From NCBI GenBank assembly GCA_014904985.1, contig MU128957.1, positions 233,213 to 297,212 on the forward strand: 64,000 bases of DNA. Reading direction: 5' to 3'. Shown here one piece after another: positions 1-12,815 of the stretch. This DNA comes from Hydnum rufescens UP504 (lineage: Eukaryota; Basidiomycota; Agaricomycetes; Cantharellales; Hydnaceae). Within the stretch, counting starts at the first letter, position 1, and every line of letters begins with the position of its first letter. Below the pieces are notes generated by a model, which was not told the origin of the DNA, made no database searches, and was given only the letters and a program-made list of their open reading frames with translations. The position numbers were made by a program, and so were the translations under genes.

Positions 1-2460
1 CGTATGCTAGTGTACACCGTTAGCACGGGGTTGGTCACTAGTGTTCTCTCATGTTTCATTCTTGTGGTGGTACATTTGAGGAATTTCCTTGCATTTTTCA
101 GTATGATAACGCTACTGAACTGATTGTGGTCACAGTTTGTCAAATACGGGTTCCATATTACTGAGCTTATGATCGGCATGGTAGGTTACTCGATTTTTCG
201 GTCCCCTGCTCGTTCGAGAGTGAGCATATTATTTCTATACAAGACTCATTCCTTGATCCCGTTCTAGCCACTGGGCGGATTCTATTCTGTCAGTATGCTC
301 GCCAAGTACGTCCCTATCAGTTATGGCTGGTTATACGTCTGAACAACTTGTTTTATGTTTGGCCTTGCAGTCTACACAGCCGAACGACACTCCAGGCGAA
401 GCTTGCTACACCAAACCCTTTGAACTAATCAGCACCTCGATCAAAAACCGAATACGGCAGAATGCGAGGGATCCTCGAAGGGTATGTCTTACTGTATATA
501 TCGTAGTGTAAGGGGGATAGGGTGACGCTGACTGACACCGATCGAAACTTGGCCGTTTCTCCAGGCAGAGAAGTTCCATGCTACAAGGATAAATATTACC
601 ACCGAGGTGGTAAGGGATGATGTGGACGTACAACCGATGGTTCGTACTGGATGTCGCCTAGCTTTGTCATGTTGTTCAACGATCCCCCGATCCGTTTTCT
701 ATCGTGATGACTCATAGGATAATGACGCGAAGGTTCAGTTGTCTGCGGCCCAGAGCCCTGTTTCGGAGGAAGGGGGGACCTGAACCCGAGCCCAAGGCTT
801 CGGCGTGGCCCCGATGAATAGGCGGTTTTGAGGCTTTGGTTTGGATGTTGGTATGACTTCGGATGGGTAGGAGCAAAATCCTCGCTCCTTTAATTACAGA
901 CGCCCCTTAACGCAACACTTCTTTATAATTAAATCCAGACTTTCTTTCTGCACTGTCTGGACTGGCTCAGCACCAGAACTGATACTTCTTAGTAAATATT
1001 GATGTTCCGCCTTGAAAACTAAAGCGGATGAGAGCGAATTTCAGGGGTTCGGAGAGCCGTACACGCTCGAGTGAATATGGGCGGCGACAACGGGAACACA
1101 ACTCTTGTATTTCGACGGGAAACAGCCCTTCGACAAAGAGAAATAGCTGGAGCACATAATGATGACTTAACTGCTCGAGAACGTAGAGGATGCAATCATG
1201 GAGTCACAATATTTGGACAGCAATGTCGCCTCTATCTTCCCTAGCCACTCAGCTGTGGGGTGATGACACCGATTGTCGAACGCAATACTTCGTATCACCA
1301 TTGTCCAAAGGTCTCTGAAGCGACAAACACGATGTCGGGACAGTCATCAACACCATCTGGGTTGGCTTACCTCGGGAAGATACCAGTGCCTGTAAACAGC
1401 ATCTCAAAAGGGAAGTAGAGCTTCAAGGGCAGCAACTAAGGTGATGTTAAAGGAACCCTGTATGGTAATACCGAAGCCATCTAAAGACAGGACACCGAAC
1501 CCCCCCCACGACATGAGGAAGGATGTCCGGGCCTAGCGTTGGTATGATCGTCTGCCAATTCTTCCTTTCAGCGTCCATAATTTGGCCCGCATTCACGCAT
1601 GCACATTGCACCGGAAGCGCCGGGAGCTTGAAGAAGCCACAGAAGCCAATACAGCAAAGAATCGAACGAAGCAACAAGGGGGGTAGGTCTGGCTGGCAAG
1701 AAGGAAGCCCGTGGCGATGGAGACAATGGGGGTCTGCATCATCCAGATGAGGGGAACAGATGGAAAAGAGAAATTGTGGGGGAGCGTAGTGAGGATGAGC
1801 AGCCTAGCCTAAGAGGAGAATACAGAAACTCAGCCAATCGCCGTAATGGAACAGCACTAAGAACCGGATCCAAATGCAGTAGGGTCCAAGTGACTCGATC
1901 TCTCCGAGTAAGCGCTTGAAGTCGTCTAAACGGGCGCACTGACTGACCGACGCAGCTTTATTTGAAAGGGGGGAACTCGAGAAGACATCTATATGCGCTC
2001 ACAATCCAGACTCAAGTTGTACTTGCAAGAAATACGAAATGTACTGGACACCTGGCTAGCCGTGTTGTTCTCTTACAGTAATACTCTTCTACTAGCTCGC
2101 ACTGTTCTGTAATAATGTCTCTGCTTGGGGTATTTCACTGGGGATCCTCTCCGGGCGTGAGGCTTTATGTGCCGTGACCTTGAATTTCTGGTGCAACCGT
2201 CCACACCACGACTTGTCGGGCTTCGCGATTGAAGCCCCATTCCGGATCCTCTGTAAATTCTACACCGGGTATTCTCGCACTTCCATCAGCTAAGTGTGCG
2301 CGTTAAGACAGCTCTTCGTCTGGAGACCCGACAGCCAGTGGGGTCAATACGGGACACCGGGAGACCGAGTGGAATCAGACAATATCTTTATTGTACATTG
2401 GTGCTCTCTTGGTTTTGACGATCGAAATCCTCGCTCTTTTCCTCTGAGCATCCTGGATTT
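1..2460 (+). repeat. R1 repeat, copy a
   Basis: Copy of a degenerate, unclassified repeat. Positions 1-960 match 3300-4140 in inverted orientation, for example the stretch around 355-400 and the complement of 3815-3865. Positions 1480-1860 match 6950-7471 directly, and 1853-2460 match 13215-13765 directly. CpG is common here, unlike the central part of the window. Only short ORFs occur and none looks conserved, so I assign no product. The copy also holds the unoccupied site (TA at 1844-1845) of the MITE that splits copy c. Confidence 0.6.
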
Positions 2461-3299
2461 GTCTCAAGCTATATCCCTGGAGACCCTGAGGATGCAAAAT
2501 CCCCCTATCGATCGGAATGAGCGCTGTACCGCCCCAAAGCCCCCACCTCACCCTTACTTAGGGCATTCATTTTTATGGTCTCTCAGATCTTCTCATCTGG
2601 ACGAGGTGTTGTCGCTTGACTTCAAGATGAAATCGATGCACTTTCATGGGCGCCTCACTCGAATCCCAACCGATAGATTTGATGAAAGACGGGCTACGGC
2701 GGCGACTGAAAAGAATCTTGGGACGGAAAGCTACGCGACGTAAATACTATGCAAACAGTCTCCTCTCAACAAGATTTTCATCCCCTAGCCTTGATAATTT
2801 CCCAAGATGCATCTCCCTACTCACATTCTCTTTACTCGCTGCTCCATTCTAGGCTTAACCCTTACTCTAAACAAAGGGTAACGCCCCAACTCGCACTTTC
2901 ATATACTTTCTTGTTTGCCCCTGCGCTCCTGCTCGCTATGGACTCTTCATACGGACCCTGGTTCAGATTGTATTGACGATCCTATGCTCCAACATGCTCC
3001 AACTCTTCTCTCGCACGGTGGTGAGGCCATGCCACAGTTTTGAGGCCCAGTTTTCCCTCAATCGCTCTTCATACCTCTGCATCTGTTATTTGATTCTTTC
3101 AAGCTATGCGAAATGTCTTCTGATGTTCTATTGGTCCAGTTCGTTTTCTCCAATACACTGATGCCTTGCCATTTGCATTGCCCTGTTCTCGTGAAATCGA
3201 TGACCTGACTATTTCTACACTCAATTTTCCGGCTTTGGCCCTTCACTCCCTCCAGTTCTATCCGCTGACCGCTGATGTCTGTGACGTGTAAAGAGGTCC
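2461..3299. other. no recognisable gene
   Basis: AT/C-rich stretch between the two inverted R1 copies. Only overlapping short ORFs (up to 75 aa) without recognisable motifs. It may be the spacer or a further part of R1. Confidence 0.4.
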
Positions 3300-4140
3300 T
3301 GCATTAAGGATTTGGCGCGAGGGCCGCCTGCGATTAAAGGAGGGACACCCCGAAGTCACACCAATAGTATTCAAACCTGAGCCTCAAAACTGCTTATTCT
3401 TCGGGGCCACACCGAAACGTTGAGCTCGGGCTCAGGTCCTCCCTCAAAACGGGGCTCTGAACCACGGTAAACTGAACCCCTCTGTATCACTATTCTGATG
3501 GGAGTCGCCACGATAGAAAGCGGATCATTGAAGCAGCACCAAAAATGTAGGTAACATCCGATACGAACCATCGGTCTTATGACCACTTCATCGCTTACCA
3601 CCTCTGTGGTGATATTTATCCTTTCAGTCCGAGAGCTCTCTTCCTAGAAAAAGGACGGTTCGATCACTGTCGGTTAGCATCACCTCATCCCCCTGATATT
3701 ACGAAGATCATGATGTATGCAGTGACACGTACACTTCGATGACCCACTATATTCTGCCTCATTCTCTTTTTGATCGAGTTGCTGATTAGTTCAAGGAGGG
3801 TCGGTGTGTCAAGCCTTGCCCGGAGTGTCGTTCGCATGTGTAGACTGCAAGACCAAACATAAAATTAAGTTCTTGAGGATCGCATGTATAATGGCCAATA
3901 TTATAGGGACGTACTTGGCAAGCATGGAGATGGAATACAACGCGCCTAGTGGCTGGAACAGAATCAAAGAATTAGTCGTGCATAGAAATATCCTCATTCG
4001 AACGAGCAGGAGACCGAAAAACCAAGTAACCTACCATGCCGATGGCAACTACACTAAATTGGAAGCCGTATTTGGCAAACTGTCCCCATAATTAGCTCAG
4101 GATCAGTATTGTCATCCTGAAAAACGAAAGGAAATGGCCG
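3300..4140 (-). repeat. R1 repeat, copy b (inverted)
   Basis: Inverted counterpart of positions 1-960. The match can be followed through the segment near 3410 (complement of about 790-830) to the segment near 3830. Identity is moderate with many small indels, so the duplication is old. No intact ORF. Confidence 0.6.
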
Positions 4141-6929
4141 AAATGCACCAGCCCAAGAGAGATACACGACAGAACGGTAGTGACCAAGCCCGTACTAATG
4201 GTGTACAATATCATGTGGTTGATAATCGAATCAGTCCTGTGCCACGCAACCACGTGAGATCGCTAATAAGGGACTGCATCGCAAATGGATCAGGATACGC
4301 ACTTCTGGAACCCGGTCCGTCGACGTCGCAATAAGAGACACATACATGTTGCAATCACAAGATCTGCGATTGTCTGAAACCCACATAATTATACCATGTA
4401 TCAGTGAAGGTAAGAGGATGCGCGCGTTAGAAACAAGGGACGATAGATTGTGGCCAAGGCGCACTTGAATAATGAGCCATGCCTCAACGAGCCATGTACA
4501 CTCCCTGACTACCGACTGAAATTCCAGGATCATGTTCCTAAAACAATGAGATACAGCCAAATCAGCACATTGTAGCCGGGGCCTTGCTGAAGAGAATATG
4601 GAGACGCATACGCTCTGATGGCGGTTGCTGAAGCACACCAGAACATCGATTTAATAAGTCACGGTCCATCGAGGCACATGAAGGTGACTACCAACCGGCA
4701 CCGAATCCTAGTGCGGGAGGAATAAGACAGAAGAAGCACATTGGAACGCAATGGTAACCGAGAAAGACCAACCAAACTGAAGCAACACTAGCACCTGCTA
4801 AAATGCAATAATGCACAACTTTCAGACTGATCTATTACGACATCGGGGCCACAACATACCACAAACACCCCTATATAGAGATTGGCGCTTACTAGTATGG
4901 AAATCATGGAGAATGAATGCGACGCTTCCCCAGCGAGGATGTGCAGCAAGACCTACGAGAATAGACGCGATGCGCAAAGAATGTCTGGACCGTGAGTGAT
5001 GCGCACGCCTTGAAGTAGAGCGACGAAGCCAAGATAAGGGCATGCACAAGAAGAGCCTACTCCAGACTCCGGAGTCTGTTAGGACTCACTATGTTGATTT
5101 GATATATAGCGAATTCCCTATAAATATGCAATGATTTCAGGGATAGAGGGATCAGTAGGCAAAGGAACGGCCAACGTAATGCCCTCGACACGCACCACGT
5201 CGCCCTCCTCAGAGCCAAAGGGTTATGGTAATTTGTGACAAACCACCAATATAAAGACTGTGTAACGCATGCACTATATAAGGCACATGGTGTCGGACAA
5301 CAGTCAGTCTCCAGTATATCTCGGTTGAAGAGCGCCGGAAAGGCAATACAAACAGTTGAAAAGCTTCCAAAGTCCTTTATAATGGAACATGAGGAATCTG
5401 CCTTGAAAGGGGAGTGTGTACTATGCTCGCCATAAAAAGGCCACCTGAGAAATGGATCGATAATGAGCGATGGAATGTACATTTTAAGGAAATATAGAGA
5501 GACGTACCGCCAGTTTCACCGGCCTTCCATCATTTGGGAACGTATGATAATAGCTAGAGGTCTGGATAGTGAGGACGCCAAAGCACCTGCCAAATACATC
5601 AGGCCAGCCCTGCCATGCCCATCCTTAAGGCTAGAGGAGACTGACAAAGCGGTGAGGAGGTTACCAATGAACGAGCCACCAAAGATGTTGACTAGGGCGC
5701 CATTCATTATTTCTATCGAAGCACAGAGGGGGAGGATCAGGGAAAGAAATAGCAGCGTAGAATAACCTCAATTTATTGCAGCTGATAAAATATATGCGGG
5801 CCTTGTGTAAATTTGTCGTTCGCGTAGTTCCGATCCAGCTCTATTGTGGCTTTGATAGCCACAGCCTTCTACAGCCGCACCATCTCAAATCAAAGACAAG
5901 GGTGACTGGGGTCATTTGTCGGAGTGCCATGGTACAGCATCATGCACTTTCGTACACTGCTGCACTACGAACCATGGCTAGTGAAGTTCATCTGCATGAC
6001 CTCCGAAACAGTCAGCTTGCAATCCATGGCAGGTCTTTGCTGCTGCGGGTGTGAAAATTGCCGAAGGCAATTTGGCGCCTGAGAACCCGGCACCCGGCCC
6101 GACTGTGGAGGGCGGGCACGGGATGGGCGAGTGGGACTCACGACTAGGCACCAACAAAGACGACACCATCATCAAACAGGGTGGGGGAAAGAGAACAGGG
6201 TCCCCTGGGCTCTGCTGGCCGGGACAGTGAGGCCGTCGAGACGCGACGAAACGAAGCGGAAGCAAAGTTTCAGCGGTTTCCGCCCCTTCCTTCACTACCC
6301 TGCGTGCGCAGTCCTCGTGCTTCAGACTACAACTTGGAGTTGGCAGGCAACTTTTCCCCTAGATATTTCTCAATTAGCAAGATTCCACACCTAAAAACAA
6401 AGAGAATATCACACAGTTATGAGGAAGGATCATATCGACGAGATTGCCGACGGATAAACCCTCCTTGGTAGCCATCAAGGATCTTTTTCGACCTGGAAGG
6501 CCAATACAACATGTGGCCATTCTCGAGGAAATTGCAGCATGCAATGAGGGCATCCAGAGGAAGAGGAAGGGGAGCAAGGCCCATCAAGTGCCGACTGACC
6601 CAGCTGTTGCGCATCGACAGATTCTGTTCAAAATCTTCGTAATTGAATTGATAGTGGGGATGGTCAGACATAGTAGGCAGGTGCGATAGGCATCTCAACG
6701 ACGAAAGACACGCCTCTCTTATCATTGCACACACAGTGCACAGCCAGGACATTCACCGCAGATACAACACAACGACATCATTGGGACCCCGACCCTGAGA
6801 GGCTGAGATGCGGCGGCTGTGGAAAGCTGCGGCATGTCAAAGCCACAATAGAGCTGAATCAGAACTATGTGAACGACAAAAGGCCCTCATATATTTTACA
6901 GCTGGTAAATTATAGATAGCTTCTTTTCC
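4141..6929. other. no recognisable gene; short inverted pair inside
   Basis: CpG-containing sequence with only short overlapping ORFs on both strands (longest about 140 aa, no motif recognised). Positions 5775-5930 and 6780-6905 form an imperfect inverted repeat, so part of the interval is a decayed fold-back structure. I see no terminal repeats or target duplications that would delimit an element. Confidence 0.4.
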
Positions 6930-7471
6930 AATTTTTTCCATTCGATGGCAGTTGAGCAACATCCTGAAGCAAAAGCCGGAAATTCGGCGCCGCCTAAAGA
7001 CCAGACGCTCAGCTCCACTCGCGGAACGAAGAAGAATGTGAGGGGGTCCAGTACCGGGATGTGCATTGGCCAGTCCCTCCTTTCAGCCCCCATAATTTGG
7101 CCCGCATTGATGCGTAGGCGCCCAGAGTGGCGAGTTTCATGATACTGTATAAGCAGAGCTGTTGTCGAGACAACGAATAGCTCAAGCTCATAGATGAAAA
7201 ATAGAAGATGGGGGAGGCAGATACGTCTTTACGAGATTCAATTCGCCATCCTCGCACTGATTAGGAAACTGGATTCCTAGAATTCGAGGAACGGAGACGA
7301 GAGCACGAAAAGGCCGCAGACCTACACAGCAAAGACAGAAAATACTCGAGCAGAGCGGCAAGAGCAAGAGAGATGGAGGGGATGAGAGTCTACATCATGA
7401 TGGAGGGAAGATAAAAGAAAGACGGCTAGGTGGAGGATAGCGAGGACGAGGAGCCTGCGCCAATTGCCGTA
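6930..7471 (+). repeat. R1 repeat, copy c, left part
   Basis: Direct repeat of 1480-1845. It ends exactly at the TA that flanks the MITE at 7472. The continuation resumes at 13215, as shown by the uninterrupted copy a. Confidence 0.65.
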
Positions 7472-7633
7472 TGTCGGAAAAATCCGTATTATGTAATGCA
7501 GCATTTTTCTCAATGTAACGACTTGGCCTTCATTAGGGTCTTTCACAATAACAAAAATGAGGCAAAAATGGTACCAAAAACAACACAAAACTAATTCAGT
7601 CGGCCTCAAAAATGGTATTTTTGGGTTCGTTTG

Positions 7634-7771
7634 TGCCAGAGTCTGAGAGCGAGGCACGAGCCTCAGACTCACAGTTAGATAAGCGAGCGGATTGAGTCAC
7701 GTTATTGTAACTTCCCATCCTCGAGACTCAATCCGCTCAGACATCCCAAGCCTGTTATTAGTTTTTGATCA
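7634..7771 (+). repeat. Ngaro terminal repeat A1
   Basis: Matches A2 at 12618-12758 with scattered C/T and G/A differences and a 3-bp indel. A1 begins with TGCCAGAGTCTGAG and ends just before the ATG of the first ORF. Confidence 0.9.
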
Positions 7772-9070
7772 ATGAATTCGATCGGTGTCAACAATCCTGT
7801 AGTCAGCCCTCTCACTGCTGGTGCCTCCGGTTTGGGGTTTGTGCTTGGTCCTTCTCAGTATGAGATCCCCGTCATCCTGGGTGTCTCAAGTCACACTGAG
7901 CCCTCTGCTGAGATTGAATCTGGGCATCTGAGTTCTGAGTATGCTCGCGCCTGAGCCCTCTTTATTCAAATGCTGAAGGCCAAGAATTCTTGCCTTGGTT
8001 GCCAGATGTCTCAGTCCAACTTTGATGCTTCCGTTCAAGAAAGCCTTGCTGACTGGGAAGCTGCGAGGTCTTCTACCACAGGCATTGTCCCACAGCCTTC
8101 TAATGAAGCTCCAGCTACTCCCTCTCGTACTCCAGCCGCAGACCCTCTTAATGAATCTGAAGAGTCTGCCCCATCGAGTAAGGCTGTCATTCAGCCTGGC
8201 TGAAGCATCAAGGTTCTTCTTTCAAGTGGCAAGTATGCTGTGCCCAATCTCGTCCATCATGTTCGTAATCTACAATATGCGCCTCTCCCCATGTTCTCTG
8301 TCAAAGAGATGCGCGAGCACTGGCTCTCTAACACAGCTTATCCAACCAAAACCGAAATTGACATTCCCACCGGAAAGAAAAAGACTGTTATTAACACTGA
8401 TGCCTATGCCACAAAGGAGCGATCCATCACCCGCGAAGAATTCATTGAATGCTATAAAGGCTTGATGCATGTCTACCAAGAAGTCCTTTCACCAGCTGTC
8501 TATGCAGACTTCTGTAGATATCAGCGTCATCTTTTCCTTCATGAATTCTTCGACCATCCCAATCTGTTCAGTGTCATATCTCGGTTTGATTCATATATCC
8601 GGCAGACATGGCTCGAGCCTCATGGCTGATTTGCCATGGACAGTGATGACACCTTCTATGTCATGGAGAGGTTTGATAGGGAGGTTAAAGAGGAGAATGA
8701 TGAGAGGATGCACAGGTGCCTTGATGGAGTTGGTTCTCTTCCAGAGAGCTCTTGGGATGGTGGCTGTCCTTTTCAACAACACCACAGTGCCTCCCCTCCA
8801 AGCTTGAGGTTTCAATCAGGCAATGAGCGGTACCCCTCCACTGCACGTTGCGTCCTCTGTGCTGGAGTGGGACACCTTGCCCCATCCTGTTCTGTCCACT
8901 CATCCAAGTGCAGATACAGGAATGGTTCCCTTGTTTCCAAAGCTGACAACCATCAGGTCTGCTTCACTTTCAACACTCCAAAAGGATGCAACAAAGGACG
9001 TGAGCATTACCATGTCTGCTCTGTCTGTCTTGCATCCACCCACAATGCTCAGAAATGCTCCTCTCTCTGA
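7772..9070 (+). pseudogene. Ngaro ORF1, Gag-like with zinc cluster
   Basis: One frame runs from the ATG right after A1 to 9070 and is broken by three TGA codons (7952-7954, 8201-8203, 8627-8629). Each lies where CGA would restore an arginine, in the same frame on both sides, so C-to-T decay of CpG is the likely cause. The C-terminal part holds cysteine/histidine groups (CVLCAGVGHLAPSC, then CFTF through CSVC and a final KC) typical of the nucleic-acid-binding tail of Gag-like ORFs in basidiomycete DIRS elements. It would package the RNA template. It overlaps the start of the RT frame by about 25 bases. Confidence 0.75.
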
Positions 9071-11118
9071 GCATGCTCACACTCCTCTCCGGGCCAATGC
9101 CTTTGCTTCTGCCCTTGCCAGAAATCACCTCACAGTTCAATATCCTAATCTTGTTCACAATATCATTCATGGTTTTCCTATTGGTCTTGACATGCCCTGT
9201 ATCTCACAAAATTTCCTTCCACCCAATCATTACAAAACTTCTGAAGAAGATGAAATCATTCAGGCCAAGTTGAAGGCTGAGGTTGCCCTTAGGCGTATGT
9301 CTGGCCCTTGGTCTATTCAGCAAGCAGAGTCCTTCTATGGTGGGCCCTTCCAGACTGCCCCCCTTGCTCTTGTTCCTAAGCCAGGTGCTGGTCCTGATCA
9401 CTGGTGCATGGTTCAAAACCTCTCATTTCATGATGACTTTGGCATGTCAGTCAATGACTTCATTAATTCTGATGATTTTCCAACCACTTGGGGTACCGCT
9501 CAAATAATGGCTGACTGGGTGAGTGTCCCCTCTCTTGACTGAACCCCCCTTCCTTTTGGCTTTAGTCCTTTCATGCCTCATTGGCTGTTCTTTTTTGGGC
9601 ATTGGCCACTGGCCTGCCTGGTGTCACACCTTGTGCACTGTCACTTTGAACCCATATGGCTTCTGTCATTGGTTGTTCTTTCATTGGCATTGGCCCATGG
9701 CATGCCGGGTGTTACTATTTGTACACCCTTTCTTGGCCTTGCCCTTGGCAGGCTGTTTGGCATTAGCCTTTGGCATGCCTGGTGTTACTTTTGTATGCCA
9801 TTGCTTAGCATTGCCTATGGCATGCTCCTCTTTTGGCCTTTTGGCTCCTCTGGTGTCCTCTATTGTGCACCCTTTCTTGGCATGGCATGTTTGCCCTCTT
9901 TCAGTTGCTTACTTGGTTCCTTTCTTAGGTTGCCTCAGCTCCCCCTGGTGCTCAGGCAGCTCAGCTTGACTTTGCAGCAGCCTATTGTCAAATGGAGGTC
10001 CTATGGTCCCACCAGCCTTTCTTGGCTGTTCACACCCATTCTGGTATTTTTGTTGATCATTTCAATCCCTTTGGTTTGTCCTCAGCTGCTGGCACCTTAG
10101 GAGTTGCAACAGATGCCACTGTTGACATTGCCAAATTGGTTCTTAACATCCCCTTTTTCATCAAATGGGTTGATGATCTTCTCCCCACCTGCATCCCTTC
10201 CTCTCAATCTTCTCCTGGTGTCTACACCTTTCCCTATCAGCTCTCTGACATCCTCCAAGTCATCACTTCCCTTGGTTGGATCATCAATGACATCAAGACC
10301 CTTGATTTTGCTTCCACTGTTACCTATGTTGGTTTCACCTGGGACATCATGGATAAATGTGTTTCTCTTCCTGAAACAAAGTGTCTCAAACATTTGTCCA
10401 AACTCACAAGTGTTTTATCTTCCCTTCAAACAACTTCTCGATGTTCCCTTCCACCTTTGGTGAACCTTCAAGGTTCCCTCTCTCATTTGTGCTTTGTATA
10501 TCATGAAGGCCAGTCCCGCATGCCATCTCTTCATTGATTCATTGCCTCTTTTCATGCCAATGCCTTTATCTGCCGCTTTCCTCCCCCTTCCCTCCTTTCT
10601 GACCTTCACTGGTGGCATCAGGCCCTTCAGGATCCATCATACTTTCACCCTATCTCCTTTCGCCCTTTGTTGACCCTGGCATCTTTGTGGATGCTTCCAC
10701 CTCTTGGGGCATTGGCCTCACTGTTGCTTCCCTCTGGTGAGTCTGGTCCTTCTTGCCTGGTTGGCAGTCTCATGGTCGCAATATTGGCTGGGCTGAAAGC
10801 ATTGCTTTAGAGCTTGCAGTCAATGAGATTGCAGCCCATGGTTTCCATGATGTCTGTGTCCTGGTCCACAGTGACAACAAAGGCTCGATTGGCCAGTACA
10901 TTCATGGAAGAAGTTGCAATCCCTTCATTAATGAGTCCATTATCCACACCTCTTTGATCACTCGAAATGCTAATTTCGACATTGCCCTTGATTATGTGGA
11001 ATCCTCCAGGAATTCTGCTGATGCAGCTTCGCATGGAATGCTGCCAGGCAATTCCTTACATCTCCCTGTGGTATTCCAGTTACTGGATGCCATTACCCCC
11101 TTTCTTACTGATGTTTAA
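9045..11118 (+). pseudogene. Ngaro ORF2, reverse transcriptase-RNase H
   Basis: RT: the N-terminal fingers carry LALVPKPGAGPDHWCMVQNL. After the intron come a motif A-like LDFAAAYCQM and the YVDD-box equivalent FIKWVDDLLP. RNase H follows: GIFVDASTSWGIGL, then GWAESIALELAV, LVHSDNKGSIGQY and the final DAASHG. Breaks: a 410-nt GT-AG interval (9519-9928) that must be spliced for motif A to follow the first exon in phase, TGA at 10535-10537 and 10738-10740, and a 1-nt frameshift near 10665. Both stops fit CGA-to-TGA, and the Cys in AAYCQM probably replaces an Arg by the same change. The start at 9045 is arbitrary; the protein may be made by frameshifting from ORF1. Confidence 0.85.
9519..9928 (+). 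other. probable intron in the Ngaro RT ORF
   Basis: Starts GTGAGTG and ends TTTCTTAG. Removing it joins the two halves of the RT in phase 0 (a Trp codon, then Val-Ala-Ser). The inside is built of imperfect repeats of about 70-95 bp around GGCATGCCTGGTGTTACT (near 9612, 9706, 9777), so this intron has grown by internal duplication and is far longer than the 49-56 nt introns elsewhere in the window. Confidence 0.7.
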
Positions 11119-11216
11119 CATACCTTATGACTTGCCAGCCACTGCTGGCCCCTCCGTGATGCAAGACAGTTCCCCTTTGCCCCCAACCATGGCTATCACG
11201 GATCTGTATCCACACC

Positions 11217-12293
11217 TTGCTTCATGGCCCAAAGGTTGAAAACCTCGGTCTTCTGCTCCCTCTATTCTCCCTCATCCCCATTGTCCAAATGTTCAAGCTC
11301 CTGACCGCCTTGCTTTCTGGTCATCTCCTGCTGCAAATGCCCATCGGAGGTCCATTCTTTCCTCTGCAAATCCCGACTGATAGGGTTGCCCTTGACACCT
11401 TGATTGAAGAGTCTCTTGCTGCTGGCACTCTTTCAACTTATGGTTCAGGGCTTCTCCATTGGCATGCATGGTGTGACTCATGGGGTATTTCAGAGGATGA
11501 TCGTTTGCCTGCATCAATGAATCACTTATCACTTTTCATTGCCCACCTTGCCCATTCTTCTCCTTCCAAAATCAGCAACGTGCTTAGTGCTCTTCATCAT
11601 TGGCATGATCTGCATTCTCAGCCCTGGCATGGGAGTGAACCCTTTGTTCTCAAAATCTGCCATGCTGCTGCTAAATCCCTCCCCCCTCCATCCTCCCTTT
11701 CTTCCAGGCCCCCTGTCTTGGTTGGCCACCTTCTTGCTTTACACTGGGATTTGGATTTCAACAACACCTTTGACTCTTCTGTGTTTGCCATTGCCACATG
11801 TGCCTTTTGGGGTGTATGTCGCCTTGGAGAAATCACTGTCCCCAGCCTTGCTTCCTTTGACTCCTCAATTCATGTCACAAGACATTGTGGCCTCAAGTTC
11901 TCCCCTCCCCCTCCCCAGCCATCACGTTCTGCCACTTTCCACCTTCCCTGGACAAAGTCCACAAGGTCGGCTGGGGCTGATATTTCTCTCACTGCTGTTT
12001 CTGGGCCCACATGCCCAATTACGGCCCTTCATCATCACCTCCTTTCTAATTCTGGTTTGCCCCCCCATGCACATCTTTTTGCCTTCAAAACTCATGATGG
12101 GTTTCTTTCCATGACTAAAAAGTCCTTCCTCAATTGGTGTGGCGAGATTTTCTCATCTGCTGGTCTTCCATCTATTCATGGACACAGTTTCTGCATTGGT
12201 GGAGCAACTGAGCACCTTCATCGAGGCCTTTCTGTAGATCTACTTAAAATTCAAGGCCACTGGAAATCTGATGTCTTTCAACGCTACATATGA
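11217..12293 (+). CDS. Ngaro tyrosine recombinase, probably inactive
   Basis: An open frame of 358 aa. After a variable N-terminus, a core-binding domain (residues about 60-160, around LSTYGSGLLHWHAWCDSWG) leads to the catalytic domain. Visible catalytic positions: Arg in CRLGE (about residue 200), His in GHSFCIGGAT, HW in GHWKSD and the nucleophile Tyr next to last. In GHSFCIGGAT the family has HxxR, but here Cys (TGC) takes the place of the second Arg (CGC), a C-to-T change at a CpG, so strand exchange is probably lost. The enzyme would integrate the circular cDNA. It is the only long ORF of the element without a stop codon. Confidence 0.85.
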   Translation: MLHGPKVENLGLLLPLFSLIPIVQMFKLLTALLSGHLLLQMPIGGPFFPLQIPTDRVALDTLIEESLAAGTLSTYGSGLLHWHAWCDSWGISEDDRLPASMNHLSLFIAHLAHSSPSKISNVLSALHHWHDLHSQPWHGSEPFVLKICHAAAKSLPPPSSLSSRPPVLVGHLLALHWDLDFNNTFDSSVFAIATCAFWGVCRLGEITVPSLASFDSSIHVTRHCGLKFSPPPPQPSRSATFHLPWTKSTRSAGADISLTAVSGPTCPITALHHHLLSNSGLPPHAHLFAFKTHDGFLSMTKKSFLNWCGEIFSSAGLPSIHGHSFCIGGATEHLHRGLSVDLLKIQGHWKSDVFQRYI

Positions 12294-12513
12294 AGGACAG
12301 ATGATATCTTGTCGGCCGCCATTACTGGCCTTGATGCTCATGTTCAACCTCTATTGCCTAGCAATTCATGATTCTTGTCTGTCTCTTGCTTCTCTTTCTC
12401 CTTACTTTTGTTCCTCCTTATCCTTCAATTCAATTGATATTCCCTCAGGTTGGCTTTGTGGGCCTTAGTCGTGAGCACACATGACTTTGGGTGCAACCTT
12501 CGGCTGTTCTTGG

Positions 12514-12617
12514 GCTTCACAGTCGTGTGTGTTACATTTTGCACTCCGAGGATCCGGCCCAATTGGCCTGGACCCCTAATCCCACTTAGCTGTGACCAGG
12601 GCAAGCGATTATCTAAC
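12514..12617 (+). repeat. Ngaro repeat B1
   Basis: 104 bp, repeated at 12816-12919 with only a few C/T and G/A differences. B1 ends exactly where A2 begins. It contains GGATCCGGCCCAATTGGCC. Confidence 0.9.
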
Positions 12618-12758
12618 TGCCAGAGTCTGAGAGCAAGGCACGAGCCTCAGACTCACAGTTAGATAAGTGAGCAGATTGAGTCATGTTATTGTAACTTCCT
12701 CCCATCCTTGAGACTCAATCCGCTTGGACATCCCAAGCCCGTTATTAGTTTTTGATCA
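12618..12758 (+). repeat. Ngaro repeat A2
   Basis: Internal copy of A1, directly joined to B1. The B1-A2 junction is the template for completing the element ends in the circular-intermediate model for this order. Confidence 0.9.
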
Positions 12759-12815
12759 CCCTCCCTCCTCCCTTTTGTTTCCCTTTGGTCCACAAAACAA
12801 TGTGCCTAATGTAAT

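Noticed and set aside
1..7471. Many ORFs of 60-140 aa on both strands
   Set aside because: They overlap each other, share no motif and fall in a decayed repeat; no frame is favoured between the R1 copies.
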